Source: Rhodobiaceae bacterium UBA6963 (GTDB lineage: Bacteria; Pseudomonadota; Alphaproteobacteria; RS24). From it: DNA of 37,625 nt. The translations under genes and the position numbers were made by a program. The stretch covers positions 1 through 37,625 of the forward strand of contig DJZB01000039.1 of NCBI GenBank assembly GCA_002450335.1. The letters run 5' to 3'. The stretch's first letter is position 1; each line of letters begins with the position of its first letter. Shown piece by piece: positions 14,173 to 23,413 of this stretch. The notes under the pieces are model-generated. The model did not search any database, was not told where the DNA came from, and worked only from the letters and a program-made list of their open reading frames with translations.

Positions 14173-14185
14173 ATTTTCAGACCAA
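14169..14185 (-). promoter_or_regulatory. Sigma-54 promoter for acidic protein gene
   Basis: The minus strand reads TTGGTCTGAAAATTGCA, with exact GG-N10-GC spacing and a consensus TTGCA. It starts transcription toward the ATG at 14135, about 35 bases away. It interlocks with the flgB promoter, sharing the GC at 14170-14171. Confidence 0.7.
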
Positions 14186-14235
14186 CGGACCTTGTAATTG
14201 CATGTTTTCATGCCCTAGTGAGAAACGTAACGGAA

Positions 14236-14622
14236 ATGGACGATATTAAAGAATATCTCAATATTTACGCCTCTGCTTTATCTCTGCGCGGACGCCGCAA
14301 TGAGATGATTGCGTCGAATATTGCCAATGCCGCAACCCCTAATTTTAAAGCCCGAGACATTAATTTTGATACCGAAATCCGCAAACATCTGCGCGACGGC
14401 CCACTTGAGACCACTCATGGTGATCATATCCCTTTTGCTGCCCCCTATTCAACAGGGCAGGCACAGTATCGTACACCACTTAATCCGTCGCTGGACGGCA
14501 ATACAGTTGAACTTTCTGTTGAGCAGCTTCAATTTTCAGAAAACGCCACACGTTATCAGACGACGCTTAATTTTCTTGATGGGCGCATTAAGGGCTTAAT
14601 GTCCGCGATCAGGGGTGAATAA
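14236..14622 (+). CDS. flgB: Proximal rod protein FlgB
   Basis: This 128-aa proximal rod protein has the FlgB/FlgC N-terminal motif (RRNEMIASNIANAATPNFKA, residues about 22-41) and the C-terminal helix (FSENATRYQTTLNFLDGRIK). The ATG at 14236 fits the family's usual length and N-terminus; the open frame extends further upstream through the promoter, and a GTG at 14218 is a less likely alternative. It is the first gene of flgBCDEF, with the sigma-54 element 65 bases upstream. Its stop overlaps the flgC ATG (TAATG). Confidence 0.94.
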   Translation: MDDIKEYLNIYASALSLRGRRNEMIASNIANAATPNFKARDINFDTEIRKHLRDGPLETTHGDHIPFAAPYSTGQAQYRTPLNPSLDGNTVELSVEQLQFSENATRYQTTLNFLDGRIKGLMSAIRGE

Positions 14623-15038
14623 TGAGTGATTTGAAAAATATATTCGATATTTCGGGTCGTGCGATGTCTGCACAGCTTGTTCGTTTGAATACGATTGCCA
14701 GTAATCTGGCAAATGCCGGTTCAATGGAAGGGTCAAGAGAGGCTGCCTACAAGGCCATCCGCCCGGTTTTTGAAACCGAATATTCAGAAAACTTCAAACG
14801 CAATGGTGTTGCAACCACCGGCGTTACAGAAATTGTCCAGCTCGAGCGTGAGCCGGAGGCTGTATATATGCCATCTCACCCCAAATCCGATGAAAATGGA
14901 TTTGTTTATGTTGCTGCCGTTTCCCAAGAAGAGGAAATGGTCGACATGATGGAAGCCAATCGCCAGTACCAAAACAATGTTGAAGTCATCACGACCATCA
15001 AGGCCTTGATGATGCAAACGGTCAATTTAGGAAAGTAA
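14622..15038 (+). CDS. flgC: Proximal rod protein FlgC
   Basis: This 138-aa rod protein has the family motif (LNTIASNLANAGSMEGSREA, residues about 23-42), a central YKAIRPVFET segment, and the typical end VDMMEANRQYQNNVEVITTI followed by KALMMQTVNLGK. The length matches FlgC. It is cotranscribed with flgB and followed 11 bases later by flgD. Together with FlgB, FlgF and FlgG it builds the rod. Confidence 0.96.
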   Translation: MSDLKNIFDISGRAMSAQLVRLNTIASNLANAGSMEGSREAAYKAIRPVFETEYSENFKRNGVATTGVTEIVQLEREPEAVYMPSHPKSDENGFVYVAAVSQEEEMVDMMEANRQYQNNVEVITTIKALMMQTVNLGK

Positions 15039-15049
15039 GCAGGTAAATC

Positions 15050-15739
15050 ATGAGTACAATTGACAGTAACCAGTCTCTTAATGCTATTCTCGATAAATTA
15101 GGCGTGAATAAGCAAGAGGAAGCGACAAGCAAGCGCCGCGATCAACTCGGTCAGGCTGATTTTTTGAAACTGATGACAACTCAGCTTCAAAATCAGGACC
15201 CGTTCGCACCGATGGATAATGCCGACTTTATTGCTCAAATGGCTCAGTTCTCTACTGTAACGGGCATCACGGATATGGGGCAAACTCTCAAAGGTATGTC
15301 TGACCAATTGCAAGAGTTCAGAATTGCTACTGCTTCGAATTTGCTTGGACATTCAGTTCTTGTTCCAGGTAATTTGGCCCGTCCAGATGAAAATGGAGAA
15401 ATCCATGGTGTTTTAGATCTGCCTTCAAGTGCCTCTACATCAAATATCAGATTTACCAATGAGCAGGGTGAAATCCTGCATCAGGTTGAAATGGGCGCAC
15501 AACCCCGCGGTCTTGTTGGTTTCAGTTGGATGGATATTCCAAGTGAAATTTTGGAGTCTGGTGACGTAATTCGTGTTGAAGCCTATGCAGATACCGGAAG
15601 CGGGTTGGAGGCTGTCTCGCCTTCAGTCTTTGCAGATGTATTAGCAGCCACGACTGGTAACGGTCTTGATGGTGTCCAATTGGATGTCCGTGATTACGGA
15701 ACCATCAGTGCCTCTGAAGTAATTAAGTTTCGTAAGTAA
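15050..15739 (+). CDS. flgD: Hook capping protein FlgD
   Basis: This 229-aa protein is the scaffold at the tip of the growing hook. The N-terminal signature is clear: LGQADFLKLMTTQLQNQDPF, then APMDNADFIAQMAQFSTVTG (residues about 33-72). FlgD-type Ig-like and tudor-like domains follow (LPSSASTSNIRFTNEQGEIL; GLVGFSWMDIPSE). The length is normal. It precedes flgE by 28 bases, the standard order. Confidence 0.95.
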   Translation: MSTIDSNQSLNAILDKLGVNKQEEATSKRRDQLGQADFLKLMTTQLQNQDPFAPMDNADFIAQMAQFSTVTGITDMGQTLKGMSDQLQEFRIATASNLLGHSVLVPGNLARPDENGEIHGVLDLPSSASTSNIRFTNEQGEILHQVEMGAQPRGLVGFSWMDIPSEILESGDVIRVEAYADTGSGLEAVSPSVFADVLAATTGNGLDGVQLDVRDYGTISASEVIKFRK

Positions 15740-15767
15740 GTATTAAATAAGTAACGGAGTATAGAAG

Positions 15768-18700
15768 ATGTCGTTTTATACAGCTCTAACGGGTTTGAAT
15801 GGTTCACAGGCTGATATTTCAGCTACTTCCAACAACATTGCCAACGTCGGTACGACAGGATTTAAAAGAAGTCGGGCAGAATTTGGTGACATCTTTGCAA
15901 CTTCACCATTGCAGAATGCCTCTTCATCAATTGGTTCTGGTACAATTCTAAAGGGCATTAAACAACAATTTACACAGGGTAATATTGCTTCATCTCTTAA
16001 TGCGCTTGACCTTGCGATTTCTGGACAGGGCTTCTTCTCATTGAAACCATCATTGACTTCTAATCAGAACGTTTATACGCGTAATGGTTCTTTGAACGTG
16101 AACAACGATCGTTACGTTGTTGATTCAGCTGGTCAATTCCTGCTTGTATATCCAGTAAACCAAGATGGTTCCGTGACTGCTAAAGATTTAATAAGCGCAG
16201 TCCCTCTGCAGCTCCCTGTGACTTCGGGAGATCCTCAAGCGACAGCCAATATTTCCTTAGGGGTAAACCTGCCAGCTGATGCAGAAGTTGTTACTGAGAA
16301 GGCTCAATTTGCTGACGGTTATAATTTTAATCCTGATAACCCTAATACTTTTACAAATTCAACATCAATCACAATCTTTGATGATTTGGGTAATCCAACA
16401 ATTGCAACGATTTACTTCATCAAAACACAGGCGACATCTGCTGATGACCCAACCAACAAATACGATACACGTTTGGTAATTGGTGACACAATTATTAATC
16501 CGGACCTTGTGCCGGCGGTAGATGATGCATCAAACCAAATTTTTATTGATAGATTTGGTGCGCAAACAACTACTGTTCCTGATGATAATTACTTCTTGGA
16601 AGGTAAAGGTTCTGCGCTTTACAAGCTCGATGATCTGCAACAACAGGTAGACAGTCAGCCCGCCAAAATTCAAAGCGAAACAACAGCTTTTGACTTTGGT
16701 GATGAGGGTGACAAGCTTGTTGAGATTGTAACTGATCCAATGCAGTTTAAAGCCACGCGTGAAGCAGGTTCTGCTAATGATGTTTATTGGGGAAAAGACT
16801 TTCTACTGTTGAATGTTGACGACGGTGACCAGCCGGTAAGTATTGATATTAGACCTGGAACATATAATGCCGCAGATCTCGCCGAAGAAGTTCAGCGAGC
16901 AATAAACACTGCCTATGGTGATGATAAGAAGATTCAAATTGTTCAAAATGTAGATAATGAAATTAACATAAACCTGAGCCGTTTGAACTCTGATGGAACT
17001 ACCTCAAGTTTGAAGGAGCTTGCCGGGAGTGCAATCAGTGTAGATTTGCTGTCTGCGTCTTATGTAACGGATATTGAAAATATTGATCTTTCTGGTGCCT
17101 CGCCTGACTTTACAAAGGAGCAATTTCTTGCGCACACACAGGCACGCTTGAATACGGCATTGAACGAATTTATCGTAGCAACAAATGACACCATTAACAC
17201 CACAAACCTAAGTGCATTCAACTTTGGTAATACGGGCCAATTATTTGCTCGCTCAGAAGGCGCGCAAATTACAGAAATTCTGGAACAAACCCAAATATTC
17301 AACCTCACCCATAATACACTTGCAAGTTATACTGATGCTGCAAGTCCCGGAGGAGTTACAGCGAGTGGTAAGTTTCTGGTGTATTCTTTTTATGGCGAGC
17401 GTCCTTCGGTTAATGTTTATGATGACAAAAAAGTTGTCGATGCCGATGCAGACAATAACACAATCAAATATGATGCGACGCAAAACACACTGACTGTAAA
17501 TCTTGCTGATACAACGGGCCTTACAGCTGGTGAAACAATACAAATTGCAGGTGAATTCACCGAAGCGAATGCCTCATTCCTTAATGGTCGGTCATTCCAG
17601 ATTTCTAATGTTACTGCAAATACATCTATTACAATCAATACAACTGGTTTGGGTTTGCCGGATACTGGCTTTAATATAACTAGTACAACAGCTCATGTTC
17701 TGAGTGATGAGTCCACTACTGTTGAAGCCTTTTTTGAAGGTGCGGATAATGTGTTTGAGGGTGCGTTGGATAATTTTTCGAGCAAAAAAATTATTGTCCG
17801 TGAAACGGCTGCTGCTAAGCATAAATATACTAATACTGAAGTAGAGACAGTTACCGGTGCAGCAGGAATTATCGACGTTGGTACTGAGGTTCTGACGCTA
17901 GAAGATAATGCGGGTGTTGTGATTGATACACTCCAGCAACTCGGTTTCGAGACTGCTCTAAATGCCACGGCAATGACAACGACATCAGATTGGGTGGATG
18001 AAAAGAACCCGCCATTGACGGTTGCCTATGATGAACTTAACCAAAGGTTACAGTTTGAGGTGGACCGGACCATACTTGGGACAGGAACTGAGCCAAACTT
18101 TAATTCTTTTGAAATCTACGGAGCTGAAAACGCAGATGTGACTAACAATCTGGGTATTCCTGCCGAGGAAGACGCCTCAACTGTACTCATTAGAGGTGGA
18201 GAAATTCTTAGTGCCGAAACATTGGTTGCAGATGGTGAAGAAATCCAGCTCAACGATAAGCGTTTTGGTGTTCAAGTTGAATATAATAGTGATACTAAAA
18301 CTTTCAGTTTTTTAAGTGGAAGCACTGGCGAGAATATCGCAGCAGATGGCGCGCTCGGGGTAACTGAAGAACAAAAAGCATCTAATATTCAGATAGGACG
18401 TTTTGCAATATCTGACACAGACGGTACTGTCGTTAATAGTTCTTTTGACTTGTCTCAACGAACAATTGGTGCAGGCGATAACCAGCTAATGGGTGTAGGA
18501 TCCACGAAAACGGACATTATTTTCTCCACAGCAAGGGGTCTTGCATCATTGCCTGCAATTGCAACCAGCACGACTGCCCAGGAAAACCTTTCAGAGGTTT
18601 TTACACTTTCCAGTCAGATTGGAGAGAATATTTTTAACGTCTCAGTTAATGGTATCAGCGGTATCATTACTGTGCCTGGGGGGTCTTATGTTGGCTCAAC

Positions 18701-19565
18701 CCTAGCAACTGCACTTGAAGAAAGAATAAATCAAGTTCAAGACCCAGTGACTGGGGAAACAGTGGGTGGTGTTAAAGTATCTTACAACACAGATACAAAT
18801 AATTTTACATTCACGACAGGAACACGAGGTAACACATCAACAATTAAAGTTAATGGCAGTGCCAAATTAGGTCTAGATGATGTGCCTTTGGGTGTTGGTT
18901 CTATACCAAAAATATTTAATCTTGTTCAGGCAACTAATTCTGATGGTGTCGCTTTGTTTGTGAATGCTGAGGGTCAAGTTGTTGAGTCTCCGCCCGCTAA
19001 TCTGGTGGAGGGTTATTTCCCTCTCTACATTGATGAGGGTGAGCTAACATTTGATAAAACAGGTACGCTCGTAAGCCCGAAAAATACGGTTCATTATGAA
19101 AAGCAGGAAGAGGGTGTATCCATTTCACTTGATATTGACTTCTCTGCCTCTACCCAGTTTGCCCAGCCATTCTCGGTCGTTGCCGTAGATCAGGATGGTT
19201 TTACCTCTGGTCGTCTGGATGGTCTAGAGATTGATGCTTCAGGTACAATCCGCGCCAATTATACGAATGGTTTGAACAACCCGCTTGGTAAAATCGTTGT
19301 TGCCAACTTTAACAACCAAAACGGTTTGAAACAGATTGGTAACGCTACTTATGTTGAAACGGCGGTTTCAGGTTCACCACAGGTTGGTGAGGCCGGTGCT
19401 GAGGGATTCGGTAACATTCTCTCTGGTTCATTGGAACGGTCAAATGTGGACATCACCGAGGAGCTGGTTAATTTGATTACCGCCCAACGTAACTTCCAAG
19501 CGTCAGCAAAAGCGATTGAAACAACAACGACGCTAACACAGTCAATCGTTAACATCCGGATGTAA
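15768..19565 (+). CDS. flgE: Hook protein FlgE, very large (1265 aa)
   Basis: FlgE polymerises into the hook. The N-terminal core (SATSNNIANVGTTGFKRSRA, FGDIFATS, then SLNALDLAISGQGFF and VYTRNGSLNVN) occupies about residues 1-120. The C-terminal core has VAVDQDGFTSGRLDGLEIDA and ITEELVNLITAQRNFQASAK. Typical hook proteins have about 400 to 900 residues; the extra length lies between, at about 160-1120. That region includes flagellin IN-motif-like modules near 350-400 (RPGTYNAADLAEEVQRAINT) and 955-1030 (ITVPGGSYVGSTLATALEER, then VKVSYNTDTNNFTFTTG). It is one continuous reading frame with a good ribosome site. A thick or decorated hook is expected. Confidence 0.95.
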   Translation: MSFYTALTGLNGSQADISATSNNIANVGTTGFKRSRAEFGDIFATSPLQNASSSIGSGTILKGIKQQFTQGNIASSLNALDLAISGQGFFSLKPSLTSNQNVYTRNGSLNVNNDRYVVDSAGQFLLVYPVNQDGSVTAKDLISAVPLQLPVTSGDPQATANISLGVNLPADAEVVTEKAQFADGYNFNPDNPNTFTNSTSITIFDDLGNPTIATIYFIKTQATSADDPTNKYDTRLVIGDTIINPDLVPAVDDASNQIFIDRFGAQTTTVPDDNYFLEGKGSALYKLDDLQQQVDSQPAKIQSETTAFDFGDEGDKLVEIVTDPMQFKATREAGSANDVYWGKDFLLLNVDDGDQPVSIDIRPGTYNAADLAEEVQRAINTAYGDDKKIQIVQNVDNEININLSRLNSDGTTSSLKELAGSAISVDLLSASYVTDIENIDLSGASPDFTKEQFLAHTQARLNTALNEFIVATNDTINTTNLSAFNFGNTGQLFARSEGAQITEILEQTQIFNLTHNTLASYTDAASPGGVTASGKFLVYSFYGERPSVNVYDDKKVVDADADNNTIKYDATQNTLTVNLADTTGLTAGETIQIAGEFTEANASFLNGRSFQISNVTANTSITINTTGLGLPDTGFNITSTTAHVLSDESTTVEAFFEGADNVFEGALDNFSSKKIIVRETAAAKHKYTNTEVETVTGAAGIIDVGTEVLTLEDNAGVVIDTLQQLGFETALNATAMTTTSDWVDEKNPPLTVAYDELNQRLQFEVDRTILGTGTEPNFNSFEIYGAENADVTNNLGIPAEEDASTVLIRGGEILSAETLVADGEEIQLNDKRFGVQVEYNSDTKTFSFLSGSTGENIAADGALGVTEEQKASNIQIGRFAISDTDGTVVNSSFDLSQRTIGAGDNQLMGVGSTKTDIIFSTARGLASLPAIATSTTAQENLSEVFTLSSQIGENIFNVSVNGISGIITVPGGSYVGSTLATALEERINQVQDPVTGETVGGVKVSYNTDTNNFTFTTGTRGNTSTIKVNGSAKLGLDDVPLGVGSIPKIFNLVQATNSDGVALFVNAEGQVVESPPANLVEGYFPLYIDEGELTFDKTGTLVSPKNTVHYEKQEEGVSISLDIDFSASTQFAQPFSVVAVDQDGFTSGRLDGLEIDASGTIRANYTNGLNNPLGKIVVANFNNQNGLKQIGNATYVETAVSGSPQVGEAGAEGFGNILSGSLERSNVDITEELVNLITAQRNFQASAKAIETTTTLTQSIVNIRM

Positions 19566-19579
19566 TTGGTGAACTAATT

Positions 19580-20338
19580 ATGGATCGACTTCTTCATCTA
19601 TCTTTAAATGCGGTTAAGCACTCAAAAGAGGATAGTGCTATTAGGTCTAATAACCTTGCGAATGTAAATGTACCCGGATTTCGTAAGGACATTGAGCCCC
19701 CAATGGTAGAAAGCAGTTTCCTAAAGACTTTAGAGGCTTTTGAGTCTAGAGCTTACACTTTAAGAGAAGGTAAAAATAGATTCGACGATAATCAGGGCAG
19801 ATTGGACTTCACGAGCAAAGAAACGGATATTGCTATAAATGGGAATGGTTACATTCTTATGATGCCCGATAACGAACAGCCGGCTTTATCTAGAAGGGGT
19901 GACTTGCGGGTCAATCAAAATGGGCTGCTAGTTGATGGAGCGGGAAATCAGATTTTGAATGAAGGCATGCAGCCAATTTTACTGCCCCCATACAGGCAAT
20001 TAGTCATTGGAAATGATGGAAGAATAACAATCGAACCTATTGACGGTGAGCCTGGGCAAAGAGATGAAATTGGATTTATAGCTACTATTCAAGCTGACGT
20101 TAAAGACTTAAAAAAATCTGGTGACGGAAATATAAGGTTTTTGGATAATAGAGATATACAGCCAGATCAGTTAGCCGAAGTTGCTCAGGGTTATCTTGAA
20201 ACAAGTAACGTTAATCCAACTGAAGAGCTTGTTGAAATGTTATCAAAGCAAAGACACTATGAATTAAATGTTAGGCTTATGTCGATTGCTAGAGAGCTTG
20301 ATGAAAGCGGTGCCTCAATTATGCGCATGCCGAGATAA
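19580..20338 (+). CDS. flgF: Rod protein FlgF
   Basis: This 252-aa proximal rod protein has an N-terminal motif (IRSNNLANVNVPGFRKDIEP), a central ETDIAINGNGYILMM segment and the C-terminal YLETSNVNPTEELVEMLSKQ followed by RHYELNVRLMSIAR. It directly precedes flgG and follows flgE by 14 bases. Codon use is unlike the neighbours: 16 of its 20 arginines are AGA or AGG, while in flgI 2 of 13 are. The sequence is also more diverged from the usual FlgF N-terminus. The next gene has its own promoter, so flgF ends the flgBCDEF unit. Confidence 0.92.
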   Translation: MDRLLHLSLNAVKHSKEDSAIRSNNLANVNVPGFRKDIEPPMVESSFLKTLEAFESRAYTLREGKNRFDDNQGRLDFTSKETDIAINGNGYILMMPDNEQPALSRRGDLRVNQNGLLVDGAGNQILNEGMQPILLPPYRQLVIGNDGRITIEPIDGEPGQRDEIGFIATIQADVKDLKKSGDGNIRFLDNRDIQPDQLAEVAQGYLETSNVNPTEELVEMLSKQRHYELNVRLMSIARELDESGASIMRMPR

Positions 20339-20378
20339 AGCTTCTATATCTTAAAACAAAAAACTCCTTAAATGTAAT

Positions 20379-20395
20379 TTGGCACAGGGCTTGCA
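20379..20395 (+). promoter_or_regulatory. Sigma-54 promoter for flgG-flgL
   Basis: TTGGCACAGGGCTTGCA is an essentially perfect -24/-12 element with GG at 20381 and GC at 20393. It lies in the 92-base gap between flgF and flgG, about 36 bases before the flgG ATG. Confidence 0.87.
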
Positions 20396-20430
20396 ATTAA
20401 CCTTCTAAAGGACTTTGAAGGAGAATTCCA

Positions 20431-21219
20431 ATGACTGCAAATGCGATGCACGTTGCTAAAAGTGGCCTGAATGCCCAGCAAATTAGAATGCAGGTAATAG
20501 CTAACAACCTGTCCAACGTAAATACAACAGGCTTTAAAAAAGATCGCGCAAATTTTGAAACGCTTCTTTACCAAGTCCGTCGATATGCGGGAGACCTTAC
20601 ATCCGAAAATACCAGATTAAATTCCTCATTTGCGATTGGTACAGGTGTTAAAATTGTGAATACAGAAAAAATGCATTCGCAAGGTAGTTTAATGATGACA
20701 GATAATGCACTTGACCTTGCGATTGAAGGGTCAGGTTTTTTTCAGGTACTTTTGCCCGATGATAGAATTGCATACACACGAAATGGGGCATTTTCTAGGA
20801 ATGGTGAGGGCACGCTAGTAACCTCAAGCGGTTATGTTGTTCAACCTGAAATTCAAATTCCCGACGAGGCGACATCTATAAGTGTTTCCTCAAATGGTAC
20901 TGTCACTATAACTGTGCCGGGTCAAGTTGGTGCCCAAGAAGTTGGTCAGTTAACACTTGCAGATTTTTCTAATCTAACAGGCTTGCAACCAATTGGTGAA
21001 AACTTTTTGGTGGAAACTGAAGCCAGTGGAGCCCCAATTCTTTCCAATCCACTTGAGCAAGGTTTTGGGAAATTAGTTCAAGGTGCGTTAGAAGGCTCGA
21101 ATGTAAACGTTGTGCAAGAGCTAGTTGATATGATTGAAACCCAGAGAGCTTACGAAGTAAGCTCGAAGGCAATCACGTCTGTTGATGACATGTTACGCTT
21201 CATCTCAAACAACCTTTAA
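20431..21219 (+). CDS. flgG: Distal rod protein FlgG
   Basis: This 262-aa protein has the canonical FlgG N-terminus (HVAKSGLNAQQIRMQVIANN, then LSNVNTTGFKKDRANFETLL), the segment ALDLAIEGSGFFQVLLPDDR with AYTRNGAF, and the C-terminus VNVVQELVDMIETQRAYEVS. The length is normal. It has a strong AAGGAG ribosome site and a sigma-54 promoter 36 bases upstream. Arginine codons are mixed, about half AGA/AGG, intermediate between flgF and the rest. Confidence 0.97.
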   Translation: MTANAMHVAKSGLNAQQIRMQVIANNLSNVNTTGFKKDRANFETLLYQVRRYAGDLTSENTRLNSSFAIGTGVKIVNTEKMHSQGSLMMTDNALDLAIEGSGFFQVLLPDDRIAYTRNGAFSRNGEGTLVTSSGYVVQPEIQIPDEATSISVSSNGTVTITVPGQVGAQEVGQLTLADFSNLTGLQPIGENFLVETEASGAPILSNPLEQGFGKLVQGALEGSNVNVVQELVDMIETQRAYEVSSKAITSVDDMLRFISNNL

Positions 21220-21233
21220 TTTGAGAATTTCAG

Positions 21234-21935
21234 ATGACCCGAACTAAACATATCTTTTCCAGATATTTCATTATTGTCGCACAATGTGGTGTAGCCGGAC
21301 TTTTGGCCGGCTGTTCGACATATGCTGAAAACAGAATATCCGAAAACTTTATGCCCCGTTATGACGAGGTGGTTGCTCATAACCCTCCAGCCATAACAAA
21401 TGGGAGCATTTATAAAGCAGCCGCCAATACTGGTTTGTTCACTACCGACCAGCGTGCCCGATCTATCGGTGACATTGTCACTGTGGCACTAAGTGAAACT
21501 TTCTCAGCATCAAAGTCACAAAGTACAAGTTCAGATAAAGAGGATGAACTTTCATTTTCTTTTCCATTTTCTTTCGGAATTTCAGAAATTACTAAAGACA
21601 CTGAATACAAGCTTGAAACGGGAGAGTCTTTTTCCGGGAGCGGTTCAGCAAACCAGTCCAATTCATTGAGAGGTCAGCTTTCTGCGACAGTCGTGCGCGT
21701 CTTTGATAATGGTAATATGGAAATTATGGGCCAGAAGAAACTGACTTTGAACAACGGTAATGAGCATGTCCGGTTGCGCGGCATTATTCGCCCGGAAGAC
21801 ATTTCTGCCAATAACATTATTCAGTCATCTAAAATTGTGGATGCAGAAATTACCTATACAGGTGCCGGTCAGACACATGATACGGCGCGTATGGGCTGGT
21901 TGACCAGAGGATTGCGCGTATTTTCACCCTTCTAA
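21234..21935 (+). CDS. flgH: L-ring lipoprotein FlgH
   Basis: This 233-aa outer-membrane lipoprotein forms the L ring. The signal peptide ends in a lipobox (GLLAGC, lipidated Cys27). Family features follow: SLF-like GLFTTDQRARSIGDIVTVAL (residues about 66-85), the Ser-rich SKSQSTSSDKEDELSF, LRGQLSATVVRVFDNGNMEI, LRGIIRPEDISANNIIQSSK and the typical end ARMGWLTRGLRVFSPF. It lies 14 bases after flgG. Confidence 0.96.
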   Translation: MTRTKHIFSRYFIIVAQCGVAGLLAGCSTYAENRISENFMPRYDEVVAHNPPAITNGSIYKAAANTGLFTTDQRARSIGDIVTVALSETFSASKSQSTSSDKEDELSFSFPFSFGISEITKDTEYKLETGESFSGSGSANQSNSLRGQLSATVVRVFDNGNMEIMGQKKLTLNNGNEHVRLRGIIRPEDISANNIIQSSKIVDAEITYTGAGQTHDTARMGWLTRGLRVFSPF

Positions 21936-21950
21936 TTTAGGAACAGCATA

Positions 21951-23099
21951 ATGAAACATTTTCCGGCTTATTTTCCAGCTGTGCGTTTATTAGCTCTAAA
22001 TCTTCTGATGGGTCTGGTGATAATTTTACCAGCCCATGCAGATCGTTTAAAGGATATGACAGAAGTTGCCGGCGTACGCGGCAATCAGTTGGTTGGATAT
22101 GGTCTTGTTGTTGGTCTCAATGGATCGGGTGACGGGAATACACTTCTTACCTTGCAAACAATTCAATCCATGGTCTCGCAATTTGGGCAATCTGTCCCAA
22201 CGTCAGGGATTAAGGGTAAAAATGTTGCCTCTGTGATGGTCACTGCAGATTTACGCCCTTTTTCTAAGCCTGGGCAGGGGTTGGATGTAACGGTTTCAAC
22301 TTTGGGTGAAGCTAAGTCTTTGCGGGGTGGCACATTATTGATGACACCTCTTTTAGGCGCGGATGGTCAGGTCTATGCGATTGCTCAAGGTAATTTGCTA
22401 GTTGGTGGTCTCGGTGTTGAGGGTAATGATGGGTCCCAGCTTATTGTAAATGTTCCGACTGTTGGTCGTATTCCAAGTGGTGCAACGGTTGAGAAGCTGG
22501 TTGATAGCCCGTTACTTGCTAATCAAGATATTGTTTTAAATCTGCATCAGGGTGATTTCAGCACGGCGATGAATGTTGCTGAAGCCATTAATGATTTTGT
22601 TCAAGATGCGGTGGCAGTTCCTCTTGATCATACTTCTGTGAAAGTCCGTGGTCCCAATGATCCGGCTCAGAGAGTTTCCTTTTTAAGTATGTTGGAGAAT
22701 ATCGAAGTTGACCCGGCACGTCCTGCGGCAAAAGTCATTGTTAATGCACGAACCGGAACGGTAGTAATTAATGGTGATGTGAGGGTAACTCCCGCCGCTG
22801 TTTCACATGGCTCACTGACAGTCAAGGTGGATGAGTCGCAAAATGTAACGACGGTTCAAAATGTTGTGATGAATGAAAATCAGGCAGCAGCAGTTGCCGG
22901 AGAACCGGTGATTGAGGACGATACAGAGATTATCGCTGAACAAGAGACAAACCCAGCATTTGTGTTTAACCCAGGTGTAGATCTTTCAAGCATAGTTGAG
23001 TCCATCAACGCCGTTGGCGCGAGCCCAGCTGATTTAGTTGCCATTCTAGAAGCCCTTCGACAGGCAGGCGCTCTACGTGCTGAATTGATTGTGATTTAG
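21951..23099 (+). CDS. flgI: P-ring protein FlgI
   Basis: This 382-aa periplasmic protein forms the P ring around the rod. The signal peptide ends near PAHADR (residue about 30), followed by the family start RLKDMTEVAGVRGNQLVGYG, then GLVVGLNGSGDGN. Later come NVASVMVTADLRPFSKPGQG and, near the end, SSIVESINAVGASPADLVAI with LEALRQAGALRAELIVI. The length is normal. It follows flgH by 15 bases, and its chaperone FlgA is encoded in another unit at 11159. Confidence 0.97.
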   Translation: MKHFPAYFPAVRLLALNLLMGLVIILPAHADRLKDMTEVAGVRGNQLVGYGLVVGLNGSGDGNTLLTLQTIQSMVSQFGQSVPTSGIKGKNVASVMVTADLRPFSKPGQGLDVTVSTLGEAKSLRGGTLLMTPLLGADGQVYAIAQGNLLVGGLGVEGNDGSQLIVNVPTVGRIPSGATVEKLVDSPLLANQDIVLNLHQGDFSTAMNVAEAINDFVQDAVAVPLDHTSVKVRGPNDPAQRVSFLSMLENIEVDPARPAAKVIVNARTGTVVINGDVRVTPAAVSHGSLTVKVDESQNVTTVQNVVMNENQAAAVAGEPVIEDDTEIIAEQETNPAFVFNPGVDLSSIVESINAVGASPADLVAILEALRQAGALRAELIVI

Positions 23100-23107
23100 G
23101 TAGCGAT

Positions 23108-23410
23108 ATGGATATAAAGCCAACAGCTATTGATACGCAAACCAGCATGATGCTTGGACAGCACAACTCCAAATCTAAGGAAGATTTAAAGCAAGTTGCT
23201 GAGCAATTTGAGGCTATTTTTGTCGATATGTTCCTCAAAGAAGCGCGCAAGGGCGAACTTGCCGAAACACTTTTTTCCAATCAAGCATCAGAAACCTTTC
23301 AGTCCATGTTGGATCAAGAATATTCAAAGCTCATGGCGCAAAAAGCCGGTCTGGGAATCGCCGAGGCTCTTTACTCGCAATTTAAAGACAATGTTGGAGG
23401 CGAGGAGTAA
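23108..23410 (+). CDS. flgJ: FlgJ-type rod-binding protein, N-domain only
   Basis: This 100-aa protein has the rod-capping FlgJ N-terminal domain: LKQVAEQFEAIFVDMFLKEA (residues about 29-48), then FQSMLDQEYSKLMAQKAGLG and IAEALYSQF. The C-terminal muramidase domain of enterobacterial FlgJ is absent, as is common in Alphaproteobacteria, so a separate lytic enzyme must open the wall for the rod. It sits between flgI and flgK with gaps of 8 and 3 bases. Confidence 0.9.
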   Translation: MDIKPTAIDTQTSMMLGQHNSKSKEDLKQVAEQFEAIFVDMFLKEARKGELAETLFSNQASETFQSMLDQEYSKLMAQKAGLGIAEALYSQFKDNVGGEE

Positions 23411-23413
23411 TCT

